This document shows, in pieces, positions 11,825 through 23,249 of a stretch of 64,000 nt of DNA. The translations under genes and the position numbers were made by a program. The notes beneath the pieces are model-generated. The model saw only the letters and a list, made by a program, of their open reading frames with translations. It searched no databases and was not told the DNA's origin. The DNA is from Lepidodermella squamata (Eukaryota > Gastrotricha): NCBI GenBank assembly GCA_047495785.1, contig JBLDXI010000007.1, forward strand, positions 2,232,001-2,296,000. The letters are read 5' to 3'. The number at the start of each line of letters is the position of its first letter. The stretch's first letter is position 1.

Positions 11825-13802
11825 CTTAAAAGCAGAACTTTGCTCAACTCCAAGCCGCGGACTTGATCAACCTAATTTACTTTTGATGATAATGATTGAG
11901 AAACCTGCATTATAAATATACTATTTTGATCCCTTATCATTATTTTTGCTCAAAGGCTATTCCACTGTTTAGAAATCGGTAGGCCATATTGGTAAGCTTA
12001 AAGTGATTGATGCATGCGATTCTTTTTCTTCGTGGACTAAAAACTAAAACCATAAATAAATAAATACAAGGAGGTTGCGTACAACGTAGAAAAATGTCCA
12101 TTGAAAGATTTTTCTTTGTCGCTATCACATGCCGACCAGCGATTGAGACGATCATGCGCTTTGAGCGTGAAAATTCTTGTTATTTTTTCAACGCTTTAGA
12201 TTAGAGTCTTTTTCTGGGCTTCGAAAAAGTCCATAATCGGTCCATATTGCGATCTTTTCGGTCCCTAATTTCCACATTCAAATAATTATTCACTTTATGA
12301 AATTAAATAAAAAACAGCACAAATTTGTCTCATTTTTTAGATCCAGGAGAGTGACTGGCGAAATGTCTCTGACTGTAAAGTTAGTGGAATGATCAGTGGA
12401 ATTTCCTGAATTAATGATTTTCCCATATCAAAAACGAATTTTCCACGCAGCTGTTGTCAAGGTAACCCAACAAGCAACCCAATAAAATTAAGGGAAAAAA
12501 TCCGATGACCCAAAAAAAATGATAAGCAGTTTTATGATCACTGGTCAGGGGATTCTATATTACGCAAGAATGTTAATCGATTGAAAAATTACTGAAATCG
12601 ATTATGAAATATCCGATCCGCGTAAAATATTGATTATTTCCGAGCCATTCGCGGAGAAACCCGAAGACGACAGTTAAATCTTATAGGTATAATCAATAGA
12701 GTTTGATTTCAGCGGCCTGAATCGAGGAAAAATATATGATATAATATCCGCAAAATTCAAAAAATTCAAAGCTCGAATGAGTGGAACTCAAAATTATACA
12801 CATCTGATTTTTCGACACAACAAATTTTAGCGAAAAAATTGGCTCGCGTCACCATTCATTTTTTTCAAAAAAAGAAGGTGTTCCGAATTAATTGTAGCTA
12901 TTTGAAAAATTTTGTATTTGATTTTGTGTTGATTCATGAATTTCATTCATTCATTTCATCCATTTTGCGGATGAAGAATCTAATCAAATTATTCATCTTT
13001 TGTTATCGCGATATTTTCATGATCAGGCTGGATACTAGAAAGCCTTATATTTTACCGCTACATTTTCAACAAATTCATGAGACACCCCAAGAATAATTGA
13101 GACCCATTTACTACATTTTTCGCTGGTGGCACTTTTTCTACGTTTTCGTTATCTTTCGCTTCTGTCTTGTTTTAATCCTATATTAAACCGTATCTTTCAA
13201 GGCCTCGAATCCAGTCCCCATAAATTGACTTGGTACCTAAATATTCCAACTAAAGCCTTGAAGAGGGCGATAACACATGATGCCATTAGGCACTGTTAGC
13301 CGAGCAAATAGGCCGGGCCTCGGAGGCGATCGTCGACGCGGCTTATCGCGGAATGGTGCGCCCGGTCGAGTTGCCGTAATTGCCGCCGCAAATGAAATTC
13401 ATTTGAACCTGGGTGGCCACACAGGATTAAGCCCCTTCAGCAGCCGTATCAACACGGCTATGGCCCACCCAGCAGCGAAATATCTGCGCCACTTGAATGT
13501 TGGCACAACCTGGTGATAAAATTTTCCTGCCCCTGTCAAGTTTGTTTGTTTACACTAGGCTCGCTGCTCTCACACAAACACACACACACAGTGCCTGGTA
13601 ATAGCAAGCGCGCATCCTATTGGCCGGCGGCTTATCAGCGCTAAGCTCCGCCCACGCACTCGCAAAGACGCGCATATCACGTTAACTCAAGTTATCACTG
13701 TTTTTACAGCGAGCCATTATTAACAACTACCTGAAATTATCTTATTATTCAACGCCGTGAGGCATTTTGTTAACGCCGCTTGTTTTTCCTACCTCGACCG
13801 CA
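11825..13802. other. Intergenic region between astacin-like gene and Fringe
   Basis: About 2 kb. An in-frame acceptor at 12341 (TTTTTTAG) would add only a few residues to the astacin-like gene before a stop, so its 3-prime end might lie there instead of at 11824. The open frame 13277-13516 (79 residues, Arg/Gly-rich) has no visible homology and no clear exon borders. A CA-dinucleotide run lies at 13575-13590. Otherwise I see nothing. Confidence 0.4.
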
Positions 13803-16582
13803 ATGGCCGCAAGTGACAAATTTACGACAACAGCTACTGAAAAAACCGACTACGTTATCAGCATGCCAGCGGAAATTTTCACCGGATCGACAATTTTGTT
13901 AATCAACAACGAAAAGCCAGCATCGACGCGGTCCGTTCGCTTTTGGTGCGCGAGATTTCTAGCAATTTTTTGCGCAGTTGCACTCATCCAACTCGCCGTT
14001 GTTTTATTGCTCGTTCCGACTATGAAAAATTTCGTTATGGCGAGCTACGACGCACTGTGGCCGCACGAACAAACGCAGCTGAGCGACTTATTTCTCGCGG
14101 TAAAATCAACGAAAAAATTTCACCAATCTCGTTTGGAATTACTCATGGACACATGGATTGAACAAGCCAAAGACCAGGTAAATATTATTTTAAAAAATTG
14201 AATTTTTGTTATGAAAAATTCCTCCTTAATAATTTAATATGAATTTTTCTTTTTTTCTTTTAGACACACATTTTTACGGATGCCGATGATGAATCAATCA
14301 GGAACCGCCTGCAATCACGAGGTGAGGACCAATAAAATTTAATCTTTAGCTGTTACATAGTTATTAACGCGCGTTTGTTGACGCACTTGAAACTGTTTGC
14401 ATTCCCATGCTCGCGCACTAGCGGGGTTGCGGAACCCGGCTCGCTCGGCGGCCTCGGCAAATACCCGTTCCCACCGGTGCATGTGTACTCTTCGTGCCAA
14501 ATTTATTTATTTATACTTCTCAGATCTTGGGAACTATTTCTTCGTTCCCAGGCTGTTGAAGAGGCCCCATTACGAGGCAATGATGTTATCAACACCCTGT
14601 TGTAATATTAGGCAGGTCACCAGCAGAGATTGCGCCCGAGATATATAGAAAAAGGACATGCAATAATGGGCGCGCTGGCTCGTTGTGTAACCACCTGTAG
14701 AGAACACCACCTTATCGGCACGTTACAACTAGCCCATCTTCACACTTCAACTGCCTTCTCAATAAGACTCGAACCCTGAAAAATATAGAGAGCTGTTGGC
14801 ACGAGTGATGAGTTACGATGAGAACAAGTGCGACACCTCTCACGCAAGGCTGGCTCAGGTGACAGGGCAGCTTTCCACACAATAAAACACGTCGAGCGAT
14901 TGTTGCTATAAATCCGCTCTCATTCCCACACTCGCGCGCGCGAATTTTATTACCGTGAATAATTAATTATTATTATTATTTCGGTGAAATTGAGAAGCGC
15001 GCGGGATTAAGATCATCACCCGGGTGATGTCACCCGAGCGGCATGATGAATGACCCGCGTGTAATTAAAAACCGGGTTCATGCCGGCCACGATATGCGAC
15101 ACTATCGAGTGCCGCTCATCAAGAAGTAGGTCAGCCATTTTCTGCCTCAAAATTGAAAAATTTATTTCGTGAAAAATTAAAATTACTGAAAATAATTAAA
15201 TGATCAAGTTGGAATAAGCATTAATTTGGTTAAATAAAAAATTACGACACTAAATTTTTCTTTAGTAATTATGTGAAAAATTTAAAAAATTGAAAAAATC
15301 TAAAACAATTGTGAATTAAATTCGGAATAATTTTTTCCTTGCTCACATTTGGATTATTAAATTTATTGAATTTATTGAATTTATTTATTCATTAATTTGA
15401 ATTGGTTTTATCGGAAAAAATTGAGATTTTTCTGGTCAAATTTTTGAATTTTCAAATTGTTTTTTCGCGCTAAATTTTTTTCTGCTCTCATTTTTCGTTG
15501 TGAGTTTTGGTCACCCTGTAGTCACCCGAGAGGTGATGATGATTAGCCCGGGTGCAATAAAATCTGCGGTCATCATGAGCCATCATCATCATCTGCGTAC
15601 ATATCGTGTTTCGCATCATCGCCAGAGTGACAGAGTGCGCTTTCGTTATTATTAGAAAGGTCGTGTCACTTTCAGCCGCGCGCCGCTTTTTCATATGCGC
15701 CGTGAAGATGCTATCCAGGGGTGCCCGAAGAAGGAACCCGCTCACGGTCGAGGACCCGTGAGACGCGCGACGCTCAAAGACCGCGCGCGGCGTCTTGTAA
15801 GATAATCCTGTTGTGTATTAGGTATGGCGTAAACCTCTCGAGGTATGCCAAACAATAATAATATAACTTACCTATATTACAACGCAATTTAATCTCATGT
15901 TTGTTTTATTGCAATAATAGATGGCGCCTTTGTTGTTACCGACTGTGCCGCCGAACACACCCGATCGGCGCTGGCCTGCAAAATGGCGCGGGAACTCACG
16001 GCCTTCTACGCCGCTGCGACATCAGCCAGATGGTTCTGCCATTTCGATGACGATACCTACGTCAATGTCCCAAAGCTTGTTCAACTCATGCGTGGCTACA
16101 ACCACAAATCTGAGATTTACATCGGCCGGCCGTCGCTCGATAAACCGATGCGGCTGCCTAGCGGTGAATCATTCAATTTCGCAACAGGCGGCGCCGGTTT
16201 TTGCCTCAGCGCCGCGTTAATGGCGAAAATTGAGCCGCTAATTATCGACGGCGGGTTCGAGCGAATTTCGGCGAAAATTCGCCTCCCGGACGATTGTACT
16301 GTTGGGTATTTGATCGAAGCTATCGTTGGCCGCAAGATGACAGTTGTAGACACCCTGCATTCTCATCTTGAATTTTTGCCCGTTGCGGTTGATGAAGCGA
16401 ATCTAGCCGTTCAAGTTACGTTTTCCTATTCGAAACTCGTCGACCGCGCCGATTCAGACGCGCCGTTGCAGGTGTTTGACAATGTGATTAATGTCGCGAA
16501 ACATCCGAAATTCAACGATGATGCGACGCGGCTGCTATCAGCCCATTGCTATCTCTTTCCTGCATCGAATATTTGCGTTTGA
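13803..16582 (+). CDS. fng: Fringe-type beta-1,3-N-acetylglucosaminyltransferase
   Basis: Exons 13803-14177, 14264-14321, 15921-16582; 364 residues. Fringe enzymes sit in the Golgi and extend O-fucose on Notch EGF repeats with GlcNAc, tuning ligand choice. Evidence: a type II anchor (about residues 48-72, FWCARFLAIFCAVALIQLAV) after a 47-residue cytoplasmic tail; LFLAVKSTKKFHQSRLELL; IFTDADDE; the metal/UDP site HFDDDTYVNV with DDD at 187-189; FATGGAGFCLS; IRLPDDCTVGYLIE; HSHLE; and the family-typical C-terminus with a Cys pair (AHCYLFPASNIC). The ATG at 13803 has a good context (GCAATGG) and gives the normal length. An AATAAA lies at 16739. All key motifs are intact, so activity is likely (inference). 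Orthology to Fringe rather than to other family GT31 members rests on the GGAGFC and C-terminal motifs. Confidence 0.93.
14322..15920 (+). other. 1.6-kb second intron of the Fringe gene
   Basis: Bounded by CGAG|GTGAGG and ATAATAG|ATGG. It holds AT-rich sequence and two related GC-richer patches (about 15010-15060 and 15510-15560) that share CACCCGAG and ATGATGA words. I see no exon or RNA gene. Confidence 0.55.
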
Positions 16583-18857
16583 TAAATTGTAAAAATTGTC
16601 GTAGAAATTACGTCTTTCTATTTTTACTTATTATGTGTTTGTTAAAAAGTTGCTTGTTATGACCGAAGAATGCCTACAACGAATTTATTGTTAATTGCGA
16701 AATTTGACTGTTCGAAAAATTGTTCGAAATGAAAAAGAAATAAAATCTTTAAATTATTCAATAATTTTTTTGTCGACCGAGGTGAACTCGTAAATTATTC
16801 GTGGCAGATGCATGGCTGAAAATGAGAAATTATTGCAGTGTGGAATTAAATAGGAATCGGTGCTGACTGCTATAGGAGGTGACATCAAGACAGAAATATA
16901 TTGCCGCAAGTTTTAAATTTTAATTGGCTGACAACTCAGAAATAAATCGCCGGCCATTATTTTGTCCCCTGTCGCGTTTTTAATTTGGATAAGGCGGCAA
17001 GTATACACTCGAGTCCTAATTCTGAATTTAAAACATTTGAGAGATAGGAAAGAGTGAAAAGAATCACGGTTATACTGCCCGATATCTATGACAATTTTTG
17101 TTGTAAAAAATTGAACGGTAAATGATTCTTTTTTATAAATTTACCTACTCCAATATCTATATTATCCTATATATCTATACCTACTCCAATTTTTCATTTT
17201 TTGCATCATTCTTGATTGCGACCATAGTCCAAAAAATTCGACAGCAAGATGAAAAGGGTCTTGCTGTTAGCGGGACTAAAATAACATGTCGTGGAACCAA
17301 ATTTCGAATTAATTTTCCCAAATCTGAATTTTTTCTGGAATTTCACGTTTTTAATTAATAAATTGAAGTATTACGCTAAAATTCTCCGTGATTTTTTGCG
17401 CAAGGCCTGATCCTCAACTTCCAAACGCGTCGTAGCCAAGATCTAAATGGCACCTTTTATACGCTTGCCATTTGGTTTCGCTGCAGGCGATCTGGTTCCG
17501 CTAAAAGATTCTGATGAAAATATTTAGTAGCGTTTTATTGAATTCCGCGGAATTACGGATTAAGGAAACCCGCATCACTCAGCGCGACCGTTATATTAAA
17601 AAAATGTAGCATTTCATGAGGGCCCAGGTACCATATAATGCAACCCCTTGGACCCATCGAAAGTGGGGGATTAGGGCGAAGACAAGGTCCGCAATCGAAT
17701 TCGCAATTGAATGTGCTGACGGGTTTCCGGATCAATCTCGATGTCGAATAAATGTTGTTTTTTAGGCCAATTTTTTCCCAGGAAATTCCACAATACGCTA
17801 TACCGTGAGTCCATATTACGCAGAATTCAATAAAACGCTACGAAAAATATAACAGAGAAGCCATAGATAGAGGTAAAAATAAACTCCTATATCCTTTTAC
17901 TATACCCCTTTACTTTTACTGAGAAGGGTAAAGGCTGGATGGTTTTGATCCTCGCGATCTCGAAAACAAGAGTTGAGCATCCTGATTTTTCTATAATATT
18001 TAAGATTTTTACTTGAAGCAGAGACTTTTGGCGTGCAAAGATAATGTCTCTACAATAAAAGGTTGTAGTATTTTTCATTATTTTCAATCAATTACATTGC
18101 TCGCTGGAAACAACATTTTTCTCTTATTTAACCGTTTATCCAGGTTTTTTCATGACGTTTTTAAGGTTTTTTCGGGTTTTTTCTAGGCTTGGTTCAAAGG
18201 TCATCCTGGCCACAATTTTGCCCTGAAAACTGCAGGTGCGCTTCGCCTTTCCAAGTGGCCATTTTTTTCATCGGGCATCATCTGGGCGAGAATCTACCGA
18301 AAACCTACAATGCGCGATCAGCCGCAAGTATAGCCATCATCATGCGAAAAACAAACGCAAGTAGGCTTGGCCTTTGACAACACTGCGCTGCCCAGCAGTT
18401 GTTGCGTGCTCGCCGATAATAATAATGGACGCCTGAGCCGCAGAAAAGCGGCAAATTGTTATTATTTTTCGGTCAAAAAGAATGGCCGATAACAGCGCGT
18501 GAATATAGAGGTGAATCACGAAATAACGTAATAATAATAATAATGCGCAGAACAATAAAAGAAGACACGACGACGTCAAGATTGCTGGGCGTTTCTGTTG
18601 ATCCTCGCACAAATTTTTACTCATGTTATTAAAACATGCGCGACAAATAGCGTGAATACACGTATTTTTCTAAAATATTACCTCGCAAAAACTAATAATT
18701 ACGCAGAGAATTTTCTAGACGCAAAATGGCCCTTCATGGCAGACATCGGTTTAAAAGCAATAAAAGCCATTTTTCGACCAATTCCCATCCAATTTCTAAT
18801 ATTTTTTAATAATTTTTTAAAATTTCATTATTTTTTCGAATTTCAGCTGATTGAAAA
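16583..18857. other. Intergenic region downstream of Fringe
   Basis: About 2.3 kb. Contains the Fringe 3-prime UTR with AATAAA at 16739-16744. The rest is AT-rich with short ATA and AATAAT runs (about 17150-17190, 18525-18545). Open frames here are short and lack any recognisable motif or credible splice borders. I see no RNA gene. Confidence 0.4.
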
Positions 18858-20477
18858 ATGTCGTTAAAATTCTTTGTGATTTTGGGAGTAATTTTGGGCG
18901 GCGCATCGTCCCAAAACACTCCGATTCAAGATGCTATGTTTCCATCTGCCGTGAATCAAAATTCTGGAATTCCGAATGTCCCTCGCAGTGATCTTTACTA
19001 CGAGGTCCCACCCGCCCCAGGCTCTGCAAGACAAGCGGTGCCCAACTCGAATAATGTCCCTCGGGTTCAGTCGCCACCTCTGTTCCCAGCTTCCGGCCAG
19101 CCTTTCCCAAGCAGTAGTAGCGGGGCGAATGAACCGCCTATGTCTCAGGGTGGCCGGCCGAGTCCGAATTTCGGCCCGAGTATTTTCGACTCGAATGGCG
19201 CTATTGGGTCCGTTTCGGCATCGGGCGACCCTAGCGCCGCTCCGAGCCCCGAGGTGCTTCGAGGACTGGCGAGGCTGAAGCCGAACAACGTCATCAACTT
19301 CCAAACACCAACTGGAGGCAAAGGTAAAAAAAAATCGGAAACAATTCCCAAAAAATATTGATAGTTTTTTCCAGGAGTTATGCAAATTTATACCGTTGAC
19401 ACGTTACCTGATGGAACTATGGTAAATTAATTTTTAATAATTAATTTTAATTAATTTGTTGACTTTCCAGCGTCAAGTCGATACTAATGGAGAAATAACC
19501 CCGGCTGCAAAACGTCTGATTGGCGAAACGTAATTTTTTGTATTTTTTTGAATTTAAAATTATTTAATTTTTTCATCAGATTGGTAAAGCTGCAGGATAT
19601 GCAGAGAAAACGTGAGCAGCAGGAACGGGAAAAGGAGCGACAGGAGGAATTGAAGCGCCGCCAACAGGAGGAGAACGCAACTCGGGCCCAGCAACAGGCT
19701 CAGCAACAGGCCCAGCAACCGGCCCAAAGTGGCAACAGCTCTGGATCCCCTGCGCCCGGCTACCCGTCATCCGGGTCACCCACAGACCAGTCACCCCTCG
19801 CGTTTTCAAACGGAGCCGCCCCAGCCCAACAGCAACAACAGCAGCAACAACCCTCGGGCTATCCGAACTATTACTACCCGCAGGGTGGCCAAGGCGGGCA
19901 GCCGTACGGCCAGGGTGACTACAACGCAGGTAACTCGCCGACGCAAGCTACCAATGGCTACAACCAGCCTGGCTACCCGCAGTACCAGTCCGGGCCGGCT
20001 CCAACTCAAGGCAGACCAGCCGACTACTACGACCCGGGCACCCAGGGCGCTAATTACTACCCGACCCAGTCGCCCAATAGAGGCCTACAACAACAGCCTA
20101 ACTACGACTACAGCAACCAGCAGCAACAGCAACCAGCAAATTTCGGCCTGAATAGATTTGGCTCGGTGCCAAGTAACCAGGGCCTAGTCCTACAACCTGT
20201 CTCACAACAGCAGCAACAACAACCTGCCTTTTCGAACAGCCCGTCATTAGCGTTCCTACAACCGCCGAGTGGCGCGGGGGCATCGTTCAACGGCGGGTAT
20301 CAGCCAACCGTGACGAGTTTGAACAGCAACAATTACAACAACCAGCCGCAGTCGCAGGATGGCTCGATACAGTGGGGTCCACCGGCTTCGCAACTCGGTG
20401 GGCAGCAGTACTTTAGCGGGCGGGCCGATGACGCGCCTAACCGCTACATCTACGCCAACCCTGTCGGTTACCAGTGA
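18858..20477 (+). CDS. Secreted Pro/Gln-rich low-complexity protein
   Basis: Exons 18858-19323, 19375-19421, 19471-19529, 19580-20477; 489 residues. The signal peptide is MSLKFFVILGVILGGASSQ. The first third is Pro/Ser-rich. A short conserved-looking segment spans exons 1-4 (LARLKPNNVINFQ, QIYTVDTLPDGTM, TPAAKRLIGET), followed by a highly charged helical stretch (MQRKREQQEREKERQEELKR). The rest is Gln-, Pro-, Tyr- and Gly-rich and ends with RYIYANPVGYQ. The same plan (signal, LARL motif, charged EEERKR-type helix, Q/P-rich tail with YPQGY) is seen in the two paralogues downstream, so it is probably a distant member of that family. AATAAA follows at about 20513. The composition suggests an extracellular structural protein; no specific function is recognised. 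Confidence 0.85.
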
Positions 20478-21332
20478 TGAACAACTTGAGGCCGAAAAAA
20501 ACTGCGGAAAAAAATAAAATAAAAAATTTACACCACTAATTTCTGCGTGAAATTTTAATAAAATAATTTGCACTAAAAGTCATTTTTTTTTGCTGTCTTT
20601 AGAATTTTTATGATAATATCTGATGATACGGAAAATTGGGTTAATTTTTTCCATCGACATGGAACGTGGGTGAGTTTTTGATGTCAATTTTTTCGAGCAC
20701 GTCTAATCACCAGGTGTAGTTCTTTTTTTTCTCACCTCTATAAACTTGCCCACTGTCGTAGCGCCTCGGGTAATAATAAATTGCCAAGCATGGTGATGAT
20801 TACTTGGCTTTTTTTGCAGTTAATTTAACGTTGTTTCAGGCACGCTCGAGCAGTCTATAATAGCGGCGCCGTGTTGGCAACGAGTCGCCGCGGCGACAAA
20901 ACAAGCGGTGGCCGGCTGGTAGTGGGTAGCTTAACCAGCGACCACCGGCCGGCCATTATCATAGCGGCCATTATTTTCGCGCGCAAATTTTTTCGTAACT
21001 TTTTTTGCGCCGCGTTCGCGCGCGCGCGCACACATGATTCCTGGTCGTCGTTCTTGTCTTACTAAGTTGGGGCTTCTTCTATCTAGCAATCTACCTCTTT
21101 CTCACTCGACCATTTTATAATTGCCGCAGTTTATGAAAAAAAGCCATTTAACAACATAAGAGGTCCTCATTATGCGCGAAAACATGTTTTCTATAGGCGA
21201 AAAACGATGATGGCGATGAGTGATTAGGATAGAATTCCACAGCATTTTGAGACTACTCTGCTTGCGACTCAAACTCTCACACTCTGTTTTTCTCTTTTTA
21301 TTCTGCCTCATTTTTAAACGTAAATTAGTCAC
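20478..21332. other. Intergenic region
   Basis: Includes the 3-prime end and AATAAA (about 20513) of the preceding gene, and GC-richer DNA with GCGC runs at about 20860-21030. I see no coding exon. The last 100 bp are the probable promoter/5-prime UTR of the gene starting at 21333. Confidence 0.4.
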
Positions 21333-22576
21333 ATGGCGTCTATTAAGTTGGCAATCTGTGTTGCATTGGTCGCAACGGCCTGCAACGCCCAGTTCTTCGG
21401 CGGTGGTGGCGGTGGTGGCCAAGGGCCTCTTGCCTTCCAGGGAGGTGACGGAGGCCAAGGTGGCTTCCAGGGACCTGATCAAGGTGGTTTTGCTGGACCC
21501 GATCAAGGTGGTCAAGGTTTCGGTGGTCAGGGTAACTTCGGAGGCCAGGGCGGTTTCGGAGGGGGACAACAAGCGCCTGCTCCGGCCCCAGCTCCGGCCC
21601 GCAGCGGCTCAGGCCGTCTCTCGCCAAGCCTTGCTCGCCTCATGAACAGCCTCCAGCCTGGTCTTGGCGATAAAATGGCCCAGCAGATGGAGGAACAAGC
21701 CCGTCAGAAGGAGCTCGACCAGCAGCGCCGTGCTCAGGAGGAGGAGCGCAAACGCCAGGAGGCCGAACGCGCTGCGGAAGCTGAGCGTCAAAAGGTAGGG
21801 TGACTCATTGAATTACTCTCAAAAACTCCTCCTTAACAATTTTTTAGAAAGCGCAAGAGGAGCAGCAGAGGCAACTCCTTGCGGCCGCACTTCTGGCTCA
21901 ACAACAGCAGCAACAGAGACAGCAACAGCAGGCCCCTGTCCAGCAGCAGGTTGTCCAACAGGCTCCCGTTCAGCAGCAGCAACCCCAGCAGCAGGGCTGG
22001 AACTCGCCATGGTCTGCTAACCTCGTCCCATCGCTGATGTACCTCCAGCCAGGAGCTGCCGCTCTCCCCGTTGACCAAATCGCCGCTCAGCAGCAGCAGC
22101 AACAGCCTGTTGTCCAACAGCCTGTTCAGCAGCAATTCGTCCAACAGCCCGTCCAACAGCAGGTCGTTCAACAGCCTGTTCAGCAGCAGTTTGTTCAGCG
22201 CCCAGCCGCCACAGCTCCTCAGTACACTCAGGGCCAACTTGCCTTCCTTACGCCCAACTACAACCTGAACGGAGTTAACCAAGATGATTTGACTCTTGCC
22301 AATCCAAACGCCGGAGCTCAGCAACCGGTACAGCAGCAACTTATCGCCCAGCAGCAGATCCCTGTTCAGCAGGTTCCTCAGCAACAGGCCCCCCTTCAGC
22401 AACAGCAGCAACTTACCCCTCAACAACAGCAGCAATTAGCCCAACAGCAACTGTTGGCCCAACAGAATGGCTACGACCCATACCAGGGTTATCCTCAGGG
22501 TTACCCTCAGGGATACGCTCAGGCTTATCCTCAGGGTTATCCCCAAGGTTACCCGCAGAATTACCAGGGATGGTAA
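21333..22576 (+). CDS. Secreted Gly-rich/Gln-rich protein, tandem paralogue A
   Basis: Exons 21333-21794 and 21848-22576; 396 residues. The signal peptide is MASIKLAICVALVATACNAQ. Next is a Gly/Phe/Gln stretch (about residues 21-80), then a conserved block [18 protein letters not shown] plus [12 protein letters not shown], a charged helix ([19 protein letters not shown]) cut by the only intron, a long Gln/Val/Pro tail (VVQQPVQQQ repeats), the motifs MYLQPGAAALPVDQIAAQ and FLTPNYNLNGVNQDDLTLAN, and a YPQGYPQGY ending. The gene at 23250 has the same exon structure and the same motifs in the same order, so the pair arose by tandem duplication. Function is not recognised; composition fits a self-associating extracellular material. 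Confidence 0.9.
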
Positions 22577-23249
22577 TTTTGTAGCACTGACCTCATTAGT
22601 TTAGATAAATGGAGAAAGGGCGAAAAACTCCTAATCAGCCGGCTGATTTGCACGTTACTTCTTCTTTCCGGTGCTCGAATCATCCCGGTTGCAGCTGATT
22701 TGTTTCTTTCTCTCTTCAATTTTTTTCAAGTGATTTAAAACTTCAGAGGCTTTATTTTTAGGAGTTATCCGCACTTTTTTCACTTTGTTCCATTCACACG
22801 CTTAACTGTTGCGTTGTTGCGCTTGAGCACGGGTGCGTTAAATTCCTGGCATGTAATTCTTTTTCTAATGCATGGTGATTCTACTAACTTTTTGACGTAC
22901 CGCATCTTGGAAGAAGATGAAAAAACGTTGGCAATAAAGAAGATTGATTTCACGAAAGCATGATACACTGAACACACGGTTTTGGATCTATTGCACTCTA
23001 TCATAAACTCTATCATAGCATTACACAACGGAATTTTTCCCACGAGTCATTTGGTGGCGGCTGATTTTTACAATATCATACAATATCCAATTCAATATCC
23101 ATGTCCATTTTGTGAATGAGTGCAGAAAGAGTCATTACAGTCCAACTATGCATTTACTGATTTTCCAGCCCCGGATTGTTTCTCTTTTTTTAGTAGCATC
23201 CATTTTAACCCGTTCTTTTTCGCATGTTAGGATTTAGTAAAATAGAGTT
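22577..23249. other. Intergenic region between the two paralogues
   Basis: About 670 bp with no exon-like sequence. It should hold the 3-prime UTR of the upstream and the promoter of the downstream paralogue. No repeat is visible. Confidence 0.4.

Noticed and set aside
12839-13096. 85-residue open frame downstream of the astacin-like gene
   Set aside because: Phe/Ile-rich AT-driven composition, no signal peptide cleavage pattern or family motif, and no exon borders.
13277-13516. 79-residue Arg/Gly-rich open frame upstream of Fringe
   Set aside because: No similarity recognised and no evidence of transcription; may belong to the promoter region of Fringe.
17122-17358. 78-residue open frame in the Fringe downstream region
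   Set aside because: AT-driven Ile/Tyr/Phe composition, no recognisable motif.
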